DNA of 64,000 nt from Salipaludibacillus sp. CUR1 (lineage in GTDB: Bacteria; Bacillota; Bacilli; Bacillales; Salisediminibacteriaceae): contig NZ_JAIWPE010000016.1 of assembly GCF_021028955.1 (NCBI RefSeq), positions 1-64,000 of the forward strand. Direction: 5' to 3'. A program made the position numbers and the translations under genes. Shown here in pieces: positions 44,438 through 53,877 of this stretch (its first letter is position 1; each line of letters opens with the position of its first letter). The notes under the pieces were generated by a model that saw nothing but the letters and a program-made list of their open reading frames with translations, had not been told where the DNA came from and made no database searches.

Positions 44438-45580
44438 ATGTCAAAAGAATGCGTTGGAATGCTCCTTGCAGGCGGGGAAGGCAAACGGCTCGGTTTGCTT
44501 ACTAAAAATCTGGCTAAGCCTGCAGTCCCGTTTGGCGGCAAATACAGGATTATAGACTTTACATTAAGCAATTGTACAAATTCAAAAATTCATACCGTCG
44601 GTGTTTTAACCCAATATTCACCCATGGTATTAAATAAGCATATAGGAATCGGGAAACCTTGGGATTTGGACCGTCAACACGATGGTGTATCCATTTTGTC
44701 GCCCTTTACTGCCCAAAAAGGAGGCAGCTGGTATAAAGGGACGGCCGATGCTATCTCCCAAAATATGCAATTTATTGATCAGTTTGACCCTGAATATGTC
44801 CTTGTCATATCAGGCGACCATATTTACCAGATGAATTATCAGAGGCTTATTGACCATCATAAAGAAAAACAGTCAGAAGCAACCATCTCAGTCATAGAGG
44901 TGCCGTGGGATGAAGCTTCACGTTTCGGTATATTAAATACTAAAGAAAACCTTGAAATATATGAATTTGATGAAAAGCCCCAAAACCCTAAAAGTAACTT
45001 GGCGTCAATGGGAATTTATATATTTAACTGGAAAACGCTGCGCAAGTACTTAATAGACGATGAAGCATCAGACAGTTCAAGTCATGATTTCGGGAAAGAT
45101 ATTATCCCCGCTATGCTTAATGACGGCTTACGCTTGTTCGCTTACCGTTTCCAGGGGTACTGGAAAGATGTCGGAACAATTAAAAGTTATTGGGAAGCGA
45201 ACATGGACTTATTGGAAGAAGATTTATCCCTGTCTTTAAACTCCAAGGAATGGCGGACTTACTCTCACGATTCCAACTATCCGCCGCAATTTATTGAGCC
45301 TAATGCAGAGATAGATAATTCTCTCGTTAATTCAGGGTGCTGGATCAGCGGAATCGTCAAAAATTCCATTTTATTCGAAGGCATAGATGTGGGTGAAAAT
45401 ACCTTAGTTAAAGAATCTATCTTGCATCCCAGCGTGAAAGTCGGCAACAACTGCACCATAAACAGGGCAATAGTTATGGAAAAAGTAACTATACCTGACG
45501 GGACCGTTATTAATGGCGAAGAGTATGATGAACCTGTCGTCGTAAATTCAGAGAACATTGAAAAATTTGTAACGGAATAA
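44438..45580 (+). CDS. glgC: Glucose-1-phosphate adenylyltransferase, catalytic subunit
   Basis: GlgC makes ADP-glucose, the glycosyl donor for glycogen synthesis. The 380-residue protein has the nucleotide-binding loop [11 protein letters not shown] (near 9), [11 protein letters not shown], the glucose-1-phosphate region [11 protein letters not shown], the catalytic-site WYKGTADAI and a C-terminal left-handed beta-helix. The ATG directly follows the glgB stop; GAGGAGGAAT lies in the end of glgB. Pairs with GlgD, encoded next. Confidence 0.97.
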   Translation: MSKECVGMLLAGGEGKRLGLLTKNLAKPAVPFGGKYRIIDFTLSNCTNSKIHTVGVLTQYSPMVLNKHIGIGKPWDLDRQHDGVSILSPFTAQKGGSWYKGTADAISQNMQFIDQFDPEYVLVISGDHIYQMNYQRLIDHHKEKQSEATISVIEVPWDEASRFGILNTKENLEIYEFDEKPQNPKSNLASMGIYIFNWKTLRKYLIDDEASDSSSHDFGKDIIPAMLNDGLRLFAYRFQGYWKDVGTIKSYWEANMDLLEEDLSLSLNSKEWRTYSHDSNYPPQFIEPNAEIDNSLVNSGCWISGIVKNSILFEGIDVGENTLVKESILHPSVKVGNNCTINRAIVMEKVTIPDGTVINGEEYDEPVVVNSENIEKFVTE

Positions 45581-45596
45581 TAAAGGAGGCTGCCAT

Positions 45597-46703
45597 ATGG
45601 ATTCGTTAATGGGATTAATTAATATTGAACATGAATATGACTTTTTGGAAGAACTGACTTATTTCAGGTGTGGTTCTGCTGTTCCTTTTGCCGGACGCTA
45701 CCGTTTAATCGACTTTACTCTTTCAAATATGGTGAATTCAGGCGTAGGAGAAGTAGCTATTTTCAGTAATAGAAAGTACCGTTCACTTATGGACCACTTA
45801 GGAACAGGCTCAGACTGGGAACTGGCCAAACGGCACGGAGGCTTGTTCATCCTTCCTCCGGACTGGAATGATCCAACCGATATTTCACGGGGAGATTTAC
45901 GTCATTTCCATAATAACCGGGATTACTTCCACCGTTCAAAAGCTAATCACGTGATAATCAGCGGAAGCCAGTTCATTTCAAACGCCCGGTATGAGAAAGC
46001 TTTCAATCATCACCTTGAAAACGATGCGGATGTTACGTGCATCACTACCAGGGTAAATCAATTTAAGCCTGAACATGTTTCCCAACTCCGGGTAGAGCAT
46101 GATGAGGACGGAAAAATCCATAATTTAACTAACGACCAGCAAAACCCCCACGTGTTTACAGGGGTGTATATTATCAAAAAAGATGTGTTAATGAAACTGG
46201 TTGACGAATGTATCGCCTATCATAAAGACCATTTCTTCTTTAACGGAATAAAGGAAAACCTTCACAGGCTGAATGTCCAGTTTTACCGTTACGAAGGCTA
46301 CAGCGCTTTTGTAAATTCCATAGAAAGCTTTTTCAGACAGAATATGAATTTACTTCGTCCTGAAAATTATAAAGCTCTCTTTTTTAAAAACCAGTTTGTG
46401 CGAACAAAAATCAGCAACGAACCGCCGGTTAAGTATAGAAAAGGAGCGAAGGTATCCGACTCCATGCTTGCAAATGGTTCAGTTATAGACGGTGAAGTCA
46501 CGGGAAGTATATTATTCAGAGGCGTTAAAGTAAGAAAAGGAGCGCAAGTAAAGAATTCAATAATTATGCAGCGCTGCACAATAGAAGAAGGCGTTCGTCT
46601 GGAAAATGTCATTCTTGATAAAGACGTCCATATATCCGCCGGCCAAACCTTTATAGGATCAAGAGAAAAACCATTTGTTGTAGCTAAACGTAAAAACATT
46701 TAA
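45597..46703 (+). CDS. glgD: Glucose-1-phosphate adenylyltransferase, GlgD subunit
   Basis: GlgD is the regulatory partner of GlgC in Firmicutes. The 368-residue protein keeps the fold (PFAGRYRLIDFTLSNMVNSG, C-terminal beta-helix) but its N-terminus, LINIEHEYDFLEELTYFR, replaces the GG-x-G-x-RL nucleotide loop seen in GlgC, so it should be catalytically weak or inactive alone. AAGGAGGCTGCCAT precedes the ATG, 16 bp after glgC. Confidence 0.95.
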   Translation: MDSLMGLINIEHEYDFLEELTYFRCGSAVPFAGRYRLIDFTLSNMVNSGVGEVAIFSNRKYRSLMDHLGTGSDWELAKRHGGLFILPPDWNDPTDISRGDLRHFHNNRDYFHRSKANHVIISGSQFISNARYEKAFNHHLENDADVTCITTRVNQFKPEHVSQLRVEHDEDGKIHNLTNDQQNPHVFTGVYIIKKDVLMKLVDECIAYHKDHFFFNGIKENLHRLNVQFYRYEGYSAFVNSIESFFRQNMNLLRPENYKALFFKNQFVRTKISNEPPVKYRKGAKVSDSMLANGSVIDGEVTGSILFRGVKVRKGAQVKNSIIMQRCTIEEGVRLENVILDKDVHISAGQTFIGSREKPFVVAKRKNI

Positions 46704-46725
46704 ATAAAAGGAGAAGAGATTCAGG

Positions 46726-48159
46726 ATGAAAAAAATATTATTTGCTGCTTCAGAATGTACCCCTTTTGTAAAGACAGGAGGGCTGGCCGATGTTATTGGA
46801 TCTCTTCCCCAGGCCCTCCAGAGTGAAGACCTTTGCGAAGTCAGGGTCGTTCTGCCCTTATATGATGAAATATCATCGGAATGGACAGAACAAATGGAAA
46901 AAACAGCTGATTTCCAAGTACAGGTCGGCTGGCGCTCTCAGGAAGCCTCCCTTTATGAACTAAATCATGAGGGAGTCACCTATTACTTTATCGGAAATGA
47001 TTATTACTATACAAGAAAAGGGATATATGGCTATTACGATGATGGTGAAAGGTTTGTTTTCTTCAGCAGAGCTGTGATTGAAGCCCTTCAGCATATTGAT
47101 TATGAACCAGACGTTTTACACGGACATGACTGGCAGACCGGTTTAGCCGTAGCCTTTGCAAAAATATTTCATCCCGGCAATTTAAAAACAGTTTTTACCA
47201 TCCATAATATCAAATACCAGGGGCTCATGCCTCACCATGCTTTTAATGATCTTATTCAGCTTCCTTTAGAACACTTCGGAGGGTTTGAATGGAATGGGAT
47301 GATTAATTGCATGAAAAGCGGAATCTTTCACGCTGACAAGATAACGACAGTAAGTCCCAGCTATGCCGAAGAAATTAAGGATCCTTTCTATGGAGAAAGC
47401 CTCCATCCCCTTCTCAGAGAAAGAGATGCTGATTTATCAGGTGTAATTAACGGGATTAATGCTGAAGATTATAATCCGATGAAAGACCCTAACATTCCAG
47501 TTAATTACAGTCATTCGCGGGTAAAAAAGAAAGAAAACAAAGAAGCGCTTCAGGAGGAACTGGGACTGCATGTCAATCGTGACATTCCTGTATATATCGC
47601 CATATCAAGGCTGGTCGAACAAAAAGGGTTCCACCTGCTTGAAAGAATATTGGACGAGTTTTTACAACAGGAGGTCCAGGTCATAATCCTTGGTACGGGA
47701 GAGTATGAATTTGAAGAGTCTTTTAAACACCTGGCATGGAAGCATCAGGGTAAAATGGCGACTCTGCTTAAATTCGACGAAGGGACTGCCCGTAAGCTTT
47801 ATGCAAGTGCCGATTTCTTTCTTATGCCATCTAAATTTGAGCCGTGCGGCCTGTCCCAGCTTATTGCTCTCCGGTATAAGACGGTTCCGATCGTGCGTGA
47901 AACAGGCGGCTTAAAAGATACGGTCCAGCCTTTTAATGAAATAACAGGCGAGGGCAACGGATTCAGTTTTACTAATTACAATGCTCATGATTTATTATCA
48001 GTTATGAATTATTCTTTAAGTATTTATCACCAGCCCGACCTTTGGAATAAACTTATTAAAAATGTAAATAAAAGCCAGTTCAGCTGGAAAGAATCTGCAA
48101 AGGCTTATGCCGGCATCTACAGCGGTCTGACTGAAACAGAAACTGCACCCGAGGAGTGA
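46726..48159 (+). CDS. glgA: Glycogen synthase (ADP-glucose, GT5)
   Basis: GlgA extends alpha-1,4-glucan chains with glucose from ADP-glucose. The 477-residue GT5/GT-B protein has the N-terminal donor loop KTGGLADV (16-23), HGHDWQTGL near 125, and the C-terminal EPCGLSQL segment near 375. Length is typical (about 480). AAAGGAGAAG precedes the ATG, 22 bp after glgD. Its 3' end provides the Shine-Dalgarno for glgP. Confidence 0.97.
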   Translation: MKKILFAASECTPFVKTGGLADVIGSLPQALQSEDLCEVRVVLPLYDEISSEWTEQMEKTADFQVQVGWRSQEASLYELNHEGVTYYFIGNDYYYTRKGIYGYYDDGERFVFFSRAVIEALQHIDYEPDVLHGHDWQTGLAVAFAKIFHPGNLKTVFTIHNIKYQGLMPHHAFNDLIQLPLEHFGGFEWNGMINCMKSGIFHADKITTVSPSYAEEIKDPFYGESLHPLLRERDADLSGVINGINAEDYNPMKDPNIPVNYSHSRVKKKENKEALQEELGLHVNRDIPVYIAISRLVEQKGFHLLERILDEFLQQEVQVIILGTGEYEFEESFKHLAWKHQGKMATLLKFDEGTARKLYASADFFLMPSKFEPCGLSQLIALRYKTVPIVRETGGLKDTVQPFNEITGEGNGFSFTNYNAHDLLSVMNYSLSIYHQPDLWNKLIKNVNKSQFSWKESAKAYAGIYSGLTETETAPEE

Positions 48160-48164
48160 ACGTA

Positions 48165-50588
48165 ATGAACCAATACAGCAAAGAGGCTTTTATTAATCTT
48201 CTGGAAAATAAGCTGACTCGTCAACGCCGAAAATATCTGGAAGATGCTACCGACAAAGACCTATATTATGTTATCTCCTCTATTGTTAAAGATGAATTGA
48301 TCCCTAAATGGCTGGATACTCAGGAAAGATATCAGCAAAACGAAACAAAGCAGGTTTTTTATCTTTCTATGGAATTTTTGATCGGCCGGCTCCTTGAAAC
48401 CAACCTGTTAAACTGCGGTCTTCTTGATACGTGCAAGGAAGCTTTGCTTGAACTTGGAAGGAATCCTGAAGAGGTCTTTAAACATGAACATGATGCTGGC
48501 TTAGGGAACGGCGGCCTGGGCAGGCTGGCCGCCTGTTTCCTCGATTCCATCGCTTCCTTGAGTTACGCCGGCCACGGCAGCGGTATCCGTTACAGATACG
48601 GCCTTTTCGAACAGAGGATCATACACGGGAACCAGATTGAGCTGCCTGATTACTGGCTCAAAGAAGAGTATCCATGGGAAACAAGAAAAGCTGATGAAGC
48701 AGTAGAAGTTCAGTTTGGAGGCAAAGTACACCTCCATCAAAAACAAGATGGGAAATTTGAAGCAAGCTATGAGCAGACTGACAAAGTAATGGCTGTTCCT
48801 TATGATGTGCCGGTTTCCGGCTATCAGAATAACGTGGTCAACACTTTAAGGCTCTGGAGTGCTGAAATTTCTCCTGAAACATCCGATTTCCTGTCCGGTC
48901 CTAATTCCCAGTATTACCACCATCTCGATCATACCCATTCGGTAGAACAAATTTCGGGATTTTTGTACCCGGATGATTCAAGCTTTGAAGGAAAAGAATT
49001 GAGGTTAAAACAGCAATATTTCCTTGTATCGTCTACTATTCAGGGAATTATAAAGAAATTTAAGACAGAATATGATCTTCCGCTGTTCTCGATGGCTGAA
49101 AAAATTGTTATTCAAATTAATGATACACATCCCAGTCTCGCGGTTCCTGAACTGATGCGCCTCTTAATGGACGAAGAAGAGTTTGAGTGGGATGAGGCAT
49201 GGAAAGTAACGACAAACGTCATAGCGTATACGAATCATACAACTTTAAGTGAAGCTTTGGAGAAATGGCCTGTCTCAATGATTCAAAACCTCCTTCCGAG
49301 AATTTATATGATCATTGATGAAATAAATGAGCGCTTTTGCCAGGGTATCTGGTTTGACCACGAGGAACTGCGTGAGAAAATTCCGGAACTTGCGATTATC
49401 GCCGATGACCAGGTACATATGGCCAGGCTGGCTATCGTCGGAAGCTTCAGCGTCAATGGGGTAGCGAGAATCCACACTGAAATTCTTAAAAAGAAAGAAA
49501 TGAAGGATTTCTACACCCTTTTTCCTTCCCGTTTTAATAATAAAACTAACGGAATCACTCACCGGCGCTGGCTCCTGCAGGTCAATCCGTGTCTGTCCCG
49601 GGCCATAACTGATGTCATAGGCCCTCAATGGATAAAACAACCGAATAAATTGATCAGTTTGCTGCGTTATTCGAATGATAAACCATTCCTGGAGAAAATT
49701 GACCGCGTGAAACAAAAAAATAAGCAAACCCTTGCTAATTTAATTCATGAAAAAACAGGGTTCACTGTCGACGAAGAATCTATTTTCGATGTCCAGATAA
49801 AACGGCTGCATGAGTATAAACGGCAGTTACTGAATATCTTTCATGTTATTTACCTTTATAATGAGTTAAAGGATAACCCTTCACTTGATCTGACACCAAG
49901 AACATTTATCTTCGCAGCGAAGGCAGCTCCGAGCTACCATCTGGCAAAAGAAGTGATTAAGCTGATCCATCACGTCGCCTCCATTGTGAATCATGATAAG
50001 TCTATCAATGATAAACTGAAGGTCATTTTCCTTGAAAATTATAACGTGAGCCTCGCCGAAAAAATAATACCAGCAGCAGATATAAGTGAACAGATCTCTA
50101 CAGCGAGTAAAGAGGCCTCGGGCACAGGAAACATGAAAATGATGATGAATGGTGCAATCACTCTGGGGACACTTGATGGAGCAAACATTGAAATTAAAGA
50201 CCTTGTGGGAGAAGACAACATATTTATCTTTGGGCTGAATGCCGAAGAAGTTTTAGATTATTACCAGAATGGAAATTACGTAGCTAAGGATATCTATCAT
50301 ACTGACGACCGTGTAAAAAGGATCCTGGATCAGTTAAATCATGGAGAGTTCGGTGCTGAAGAAATTGAATTCAAAGATATTTTTTATAATATACTTTATC
50401 ATAATGACCCATACTTCGTCTTAAAAGACTTTGATCCTTATATTGAGTCACATGAATTAGTCGAACGGGCCTACAGGGATAAACAGACGTGGCAGAAAAT
50501 GAGCGTCACTAATATTGCTTACTCGGGAAAATTTTCCAGCGACAGGACGATCAGAGAATACGCCTCCGAGATATGGAAATTAAACTGA
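48165..50588 (+). CDS. glgP: Glycogen phosphorylase
   Basis: GlgP releases glucose 1-phosphate from glycogen ends by phosphorolysis, using pyridoxal phosphate. The 807-residue GT35 protein has EHDAGLGNGGLGRLAACF, ATNIIA-type VTTNVIAYTNHT, and the PLP lysine K658 in SGTGNMKMMMNG. I start at ATG (MNQYSKEAF), eight bases after GAGGAG; a GTG three codons earlier lies on that site. It begins six bases after the glgA stop and closes the operon, so synthesis and breakdown genes are co-expressed. Confidence 0.96.
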   Translation: MNQYSKEAFINLLENKLTRQRRKYLEDATDKDLYYVISSIVKDELIPKWLDTQERYQQNETKQVFYLSMEFLIGRLLETNLLNCGLLDTCKEALLELGRNPEEVFKHEHDAGLGNGGLGRLAACFLDSIASLSYAGHGSGIRYRYGLFEQRIIHGNQIELPDYWLKEEYPWETRKADEAVEVQFGGKVHLHQKQDGKFEASYEQTDKVMAVPYDVPVSGYQNNVVNTLRLWSAEISPETSDFLSGPNSQYYHHLDHTHSVEQISGFLYPDDSSFEGKELRLKQQYFLVSSTIQGIIKKFKTEYDLPLFSMAEKIVIQINDTHPSLAVPELMRLLMDEEEFEWDEAWKVTTNVIAYTNHTTLSEALEKWPVSMIQNLLPRIYMIIDEINERFCQGIWFDHEELREKIPELAIIADDQVHMARLAIVGSFSVNGVARIHTEILKKKEMKDFYTLFPSRFNNKTNGITHRRWLLQVNPCLSRAITDVIGPQWIKQPNKLISLLRYSNDKPFLEKIDRVKQKNKQTLANLIHEKTGFTVDEESIFDVQIKRLHEYKRQLLNIFHVIYLYNELKDNPSLDLTPRTFIFAAKAAPSYHLAKEVIKLIHHVASIVNHDKSINDKLKVIFLENYNVSLAEKIIPAADISEQISTASKEASGTGNMKMMMNGAITLGTLDGANIEIKDLVGEDNIFIFGLNAEEVLDYYQNGNYVAKDIYHTDDRVKRILDQLNHGEFGAEEIEFKDIFYNILYHNDPYFVLKDFDPYIESHELVERAYRDKQTWQKMSVTNIAYSGKFSSDRTIREYASEIWKLN

Positions 50589-50609
50589 AATCAGAGGCTG
50601 AACTAATAA

Positions 50610-50675
50610 AGTGGCAAGCTCTTCCCTTCTGAAGGACGGGCCGCAGGAGCCCGGGGCTTGCACTCTGGAAAATGT
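50610..50675. repeat. Diverged copy of the intergenic repeat
   Basis: GAAGGACGGG-CCGCAGGAGC and flanking bases resemble the core of the elements at 52789 and 13812. It lies between glgP and its terminator. Similarity is partial and by eye. Confidence 0.35.
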
Positions 50676-50719
50676 CCGAATGTTACCGGCAGATATATTA
50701 CAATTTTGAACACAGCCAT

Positions 50720-50764
50720 AAAAAAAACACTGGGGCAGAGTATAAATTGCTCCAGTGTTTTTTA
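50720..50764. terminator. Bidirectional terminator after glgP
   Basis: AAAAAACACTGGGGCA and TGCTCCAGTGTTTTTT form a long stem with one mismatch or wobble. It serves glgP and the convergent small gene. Confidence 0.92.
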
Positions 50765-51061
50765 TAATTTGGAAGCCCAATTAACAAGAGAGTCATCCAC
50801 TTCCTGTTTTTCTTCACAAGTCATGGCAGGCTGGATAATAAATAATTTATCATTCCAGGAACCGCTTTGATTTTCCCCTTTTATATACGAAGCTTCAAGA
50901 TCTTTTAAAGCTGTATGAACTGAATAAGCAAATAAAGGATCTCCTTCTTCTGTCAGAGCCACTTCAATCCCTTTATTTCCTTTCCAGTCAAACGCATGGC
51001 GTATATAAACTTGACAGCCTGACTGGCAGGATAACGCTGCTTGATTATTTTTATCTGTCAC
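50762..51061 (-). CDS. Small protein of unknown function
   Basis: A 99-residue protein that I do not recognise. It has two close cysteines early (CQSGC) and a further one in AMTCEEKQEV; the middle is a mixed beta pattern (GIEVALTEEGDPLFAYSV). No signal peptide or membrane segment. I choose the GTG six bases after AAGGTG; ATG codons further upstream have no Shine-Dalgarno. It follows ytlQ on the same strand with about 100 bp between. It may be redox- or metal-linked, but that is only suggested by the cysteines. Confidence 0.7.
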   Translation of the reverse strand: MTDKNNQAALSCQSGCQVYIRHAFDWKGNKGIEVALTEEGDPLFAYSVHTALKDLEASYIKGENQSGSWNDKLFIIQPAMTCEEKQEVDDSLVNWASKL

Positions 51062-51160
51062 ACGTTTCACCTTCATTATCTTTTTCTGTATTAGCACACT
51101 TTTCCTATAATACAGAATAACCAGGGGATATTCAACAGATAAATATTTATATTCTGACCT

Positions 51161-52069
51161 TTATTGCTCCCCATCGGAGAGCCTGTGTTCAGACGTTGTC
51201 AGGCTTTGGGACAAAAGGATATCGGCAGCTTTTAACTGTACATGTTTAATAGGTGACTTGTTCTTTAAAATAGTCTGTTTAAATGTGTCAAAATTGCGTT
51301 TATCGATTATTTTTATATTTTTGCCTGCTGCTGGCATATCAATGAAGCTGTCTTTCGCTACTACTGCTGTCCGAATAGGCAATGATAACCCTTTCTCTGA
51401 CAATATCCCCTCAACTACTGTTTTCATCCTCCTTAAAGAAATAAACGGATGCAATATACGTTCATTCCTTCCATCTTGCTTCCTTACCCAGAAACGTTCT
51501 GAGTCAGGCTGGAAAATTGTATGGTTATTTCCCCGGAGTGGATGAATCAGCCAGACTTCAGAGGGAGTCAATACAAGCACTTCCAGATCGACCGGTGCAT
51601 TTTTTAATATAAAGGACGGCTCGTAAAAAACAAAATACGTATCAGGCAGCTCATTAAGCAAAAAGCTCAATAAAGTATCAAAATAGTAACTTTTCTTTAC
51701 GTAAGATACTTTTGAGACGGTGGAACTTGCCCAGTTTACCTGAAACTCAAACAGCTCTTTTCTGAAGGCTTCTTTCAGCTCTTCCATTGTATGGTGTCTG
51801 AGCTGCTGTTCTGAAGGTAAGTCCACTTCCTCTTTAATATCCTTCTTTTTACTGCGAAAAAGTCTCAGGGACTTTTTTATAATTGAACTATCCTTTTTTT
51901 CATAATCATTCCAAAAAGGAAGATCATTGTAACCCTTTTTTCTGTTCTCCCAATCCTGTTTCAGCCTCTGCCACCTTTCCTTTTTCAGGCGGACATAGCG
52001 GGCTGGGTAACGGTAAATATCTATTTCATAACGTGAAACGTAATCAGACAATTTTAGGAGCTGTCCCAA
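51161..52069 (-). CDS. ytlQ: YtlQ-like protein, possible degenerate nuclease fold
   Basis: A 302-residue protein placed as B. subtilis ytlQ, directly downstream of ytlP. Function unknown. The N-terminal half is basic with a charged segment (about 55-80). Residues about 125-180 resemble a NERD/PD-(D/E)XK nuclease core (DTLLSFLLNEL, then VDLEVLVLTPSEVWLIHP), but where the active E-x-K should be there is IHP, so nuclease activity seems lost. The start is TTG, seven bases after GGAGG, 17 bp after ytlP. Confidence 0.8.
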   Translation of the reverse strand: MGQLLKLSDYVSRYEIDIYRYPARYVRLKKERWQRLKQDWENRKKGYNDLPFWNDYEKKDSSIIKKSLRLFRSKKKDIKEEVDLPSEQQLRHHTMEELKEAFRKELFEFQVNWASSTVSKVSYVKKSYYFDTLLSFLLNELPDTYFVFYEPSFILKNAPVDLEVLVLTPSEVWLIHPLRGNNHTIFQPDSERFWVRKQDGRNERILHPFISLRRMKTVVEGILSEKGLSLPIRTAVVAKDSFIDMPAAGKNIKIIDKRNFDTFKQTILKNKSPIKHVQLKAADILLSQSLTTSEHRLSDGEQ

Positions 52070-52086
52070 AGTTCTTCCTCCTCTCC

Positions 52087-52653
52087 TTATACCCCGTCTG
52101 CTAACTCGATGATCTCAATCACTTCATACATATGATCTCTTGAGGGGTGAATCTGAAATAAACATACTTTGTTTATCTGTTGTTTACTCTTATCAATTTC
52201 TGACGGTAAATCCCAGCTGCCTGGACGTTCGGCCTTTGGATTCTTCCATTTTTTAGCCAGAGTAGCATGCGGGCGGTAAGCGCGGTTCTCTGCGGGAAAG
52301 CCGAAAGAGGCGGCTTCCTCTTCAATCACCTTCTGCAGATAAAACAGGTCCCGCTTAAACTCAGGTTCCATGTAAAAGACCCCTGGCTGACGTTTGTTTC
52401 CAAAAAAATTTAATTGAGAAAAGGTGATAGTAAAGCTGGTAATCCCGCTAAGTTTTTCTTCCAGTCTTCTCCATAACTTTACCCTGTTTACCTCTTCCCA
52501 TCCACCTAAAAACAATAAGGTAATATGAAAATCCTGTTTATTAACCAGCTTTTTGTAATATTTATCCAATTTATAATTTTCCTGCCATTGCTCACACTTT
52601 TGTCTGACTTCCCCGCTTAAGGGTATTCCTATAAACGTATGCACGCCGCTCAT
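52087..52653 (-). CDS. thpR: RNA 2',3'-cyclic phosphodiesterase (ThpR/LigT)
   Basis: ThpR (YtlP) is a 2H phosphoesterase that opens 2',3'-cyclic phosphates or joins 2'-5' RNA ends. The 188-residue protein has both catalytic H-x-T-L motifs: HITLLFLGGW near 47 and HATLAKKW near 130. I start it at MSGVHTF, eight bases after GAGGAG; a GTG three codons earlier lies too close. Co-transcribed with ytlQ, as in B. subtilis. Cytoplasmic. Confidence 0.92.
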   Translation of the reverse strand: MSGVHTFIGIPLSGEVRQKCEQWQENYKLDKYYKKLVNKQDFHITLLFLGGWEEVNRVKLWRRLEEKLSGITSFTITFSQLNFFGNKRQPGVFYMEPEFKRDLFYLQKVIEEEAASFGFPAENRAYRPHATLAKKWKNPKAERPGSWDLPSEIDKSKQQINKVCLFQIHPSRDHMYEVIEIIELADGV

Positions 52654-52788
52654 ATTCCTCACTCCTCTTTATACTTATTGAAAAGCTGTGATACAATATA
52701 GATTAAACATATCTATTTAATACGACTTTAAACTTAGCTAACAGTGCTCTTTAAGATAGCCTCTCCAACTAAAAAAATATACCTTCCG

Positions 52789-52851
52789 GGGAAAGAAGGG
52801 ACGAACACCCACAGGAGTGAAGCCTGTGCCGGGGTTAACTTCCAGATTAAG
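52789..52851. repeat. Diverged copy of the structured intergenic repeat
   Basis: CCTTCCGG, GAAAGAAGG, ACACCC, AGGAG and a following GC match the left part of the element at 13812-14062 in order and spacing. It lies between thpR and the cysteine synthase gene. Confidence 0.5.
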
Positions 52852-52908
52852 TAAAACTATTTATAATACATTTTAAATTATTATAACCAGGAAAGGATGA
52901 ACAGCCGC

Positions 52909-53841
52909 ATGAAAGTAGTAAATAATATGTCCGAACTGATAGGTGATACACCACTTGTTAAACTGCAGAAACTGCCTGAAGAAGGAGGAGCCCAGGTTTA
53001 TTTTAAGCTTGAATTTATGAATCCAAGCGGAAGTGTAAAAGACCGCGCAGCTTTTAATATGATTGACCAGGCAGAAAAAGAAGGGCTTATTAACGAAAAA
53101 TCAGTAATTATTGAGCCTACGTCCGGTAATACAGGCATCGGTTTGGCTATGACTGCAGCAGCCAAAGGGCTTGAAGCAATATTAGTCATGCCTGACACGA
53201 TGTCAAAGGAACGAATTAATCTGTTAAAAGCTTACGGAGCAAAAGTGGAATTAACTCCCGGAGATAAAAAAATGCCTGGAGCTATCGATAGAGCTCATGA
53301 GCTTGTTAAAGAAATTCCCAACAGTTTTATGCCTATGCAATTTGAGAACGCTGCTAATCCTGATGCCCACCGGCACACGACAGCTTCTGAAATTATTGAC
53401 GGTATGAATCAAATTGGAAAAAAGCTGTCTGCATTTGTTGCAGCTTCCGGGACGGGCGGAACCATTACCGGAACAGGAGAAGAATTAAAAAAGGAATATC
53501 CGGACCTTTCCGTGCATGTCGTCGAACCTAAAGGTTCGCCTGTCCTATCAGGAGGAAAACCAGGCCCCCATAAACTTGTCGGGACCAGTCCTGGTTTCGT
53601 ACCTCCTATTTTAAATGAAAAAGTGTATGGAGAAATCTTCAGAATAGCAGATGAAGATGCATATGAAACGACCCGTCGTTTATCAATGGAAGAAGGAATA
53701 TTAGTCGGTCCTTCCTCCGGAGCTGCCTGTTATGCTGCTTTACAAGTTGCTAAAAGACTCTCTCCTGATGATGTGGTGGTCGCTATTGCATGTGATACAG
53801 GTGAACGTTACCTTTCAACCGATTTATTTGATTTTGAATAA
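52909..53841 (+). CDS. ytkP: Cysteine synthase-like PLP enzyme (YtkP)
   Basis: A fold-type II PLP enzyme of the O-acetylserine sulfhydrylase (CysK) family. The 310-residue protein has the PLP lysine K44 in SGSVKDR, PTSGNTGIG near 71, the GTGGT phosphate loop near 183, and SSGAA near 272. The position fits B. subtilis ytkP, a CysK paralogue, rather than the main cysK, so the exact substrate is open. I start at MKVVNN; an ATG four codons earlier sits directly on the AAAGG site. Single plus-strand gene. Confidence 0.9.
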   Translation: MKVVNNMSELIGDTPLVKLQKLPEEGGAQVYFKLEFMNPSGSVKDRAAFNMIDQAEKEGLINEKSVIIEPTSGNTGIGLAMTAAAKGLEAILVMPDTMSKERINLLKAYGAKVELTPGDKKMPGAIDRAHELVKEIPNSFMPMQFENAANPDAHRHTTASEIIDGMNQIGKKLSAFVAASGTGGTITGTGEELKKEYPDLSVHVVEPKGSPVLSGGKPGPHKLVGTSPGFVPPILNEKVYGEIFRIADEDAYETTRRLSMEEGILVGPSSGAACYAALQVAKRLSPDDVVVAIACDTGERYLSTDLFDFE

Positions 53842-53848
53842 ATATTCT

Positions 53849-53877
53849 ACAGGCAGCTTCTTCAGGAAGCTGCCTGT
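53849..53877. terminator. Inverted repeat between ytkP and the MFS gene
   Basis: ACAGGCAGCTTC and GAAGCTGCCTGT form a perfect 12-bp stem with a 5-nt loop. It overlaps the last codons of the MFS gene and has no T-run, so it is an unusual terminator for two convergent genes. Confidence 0.6.
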
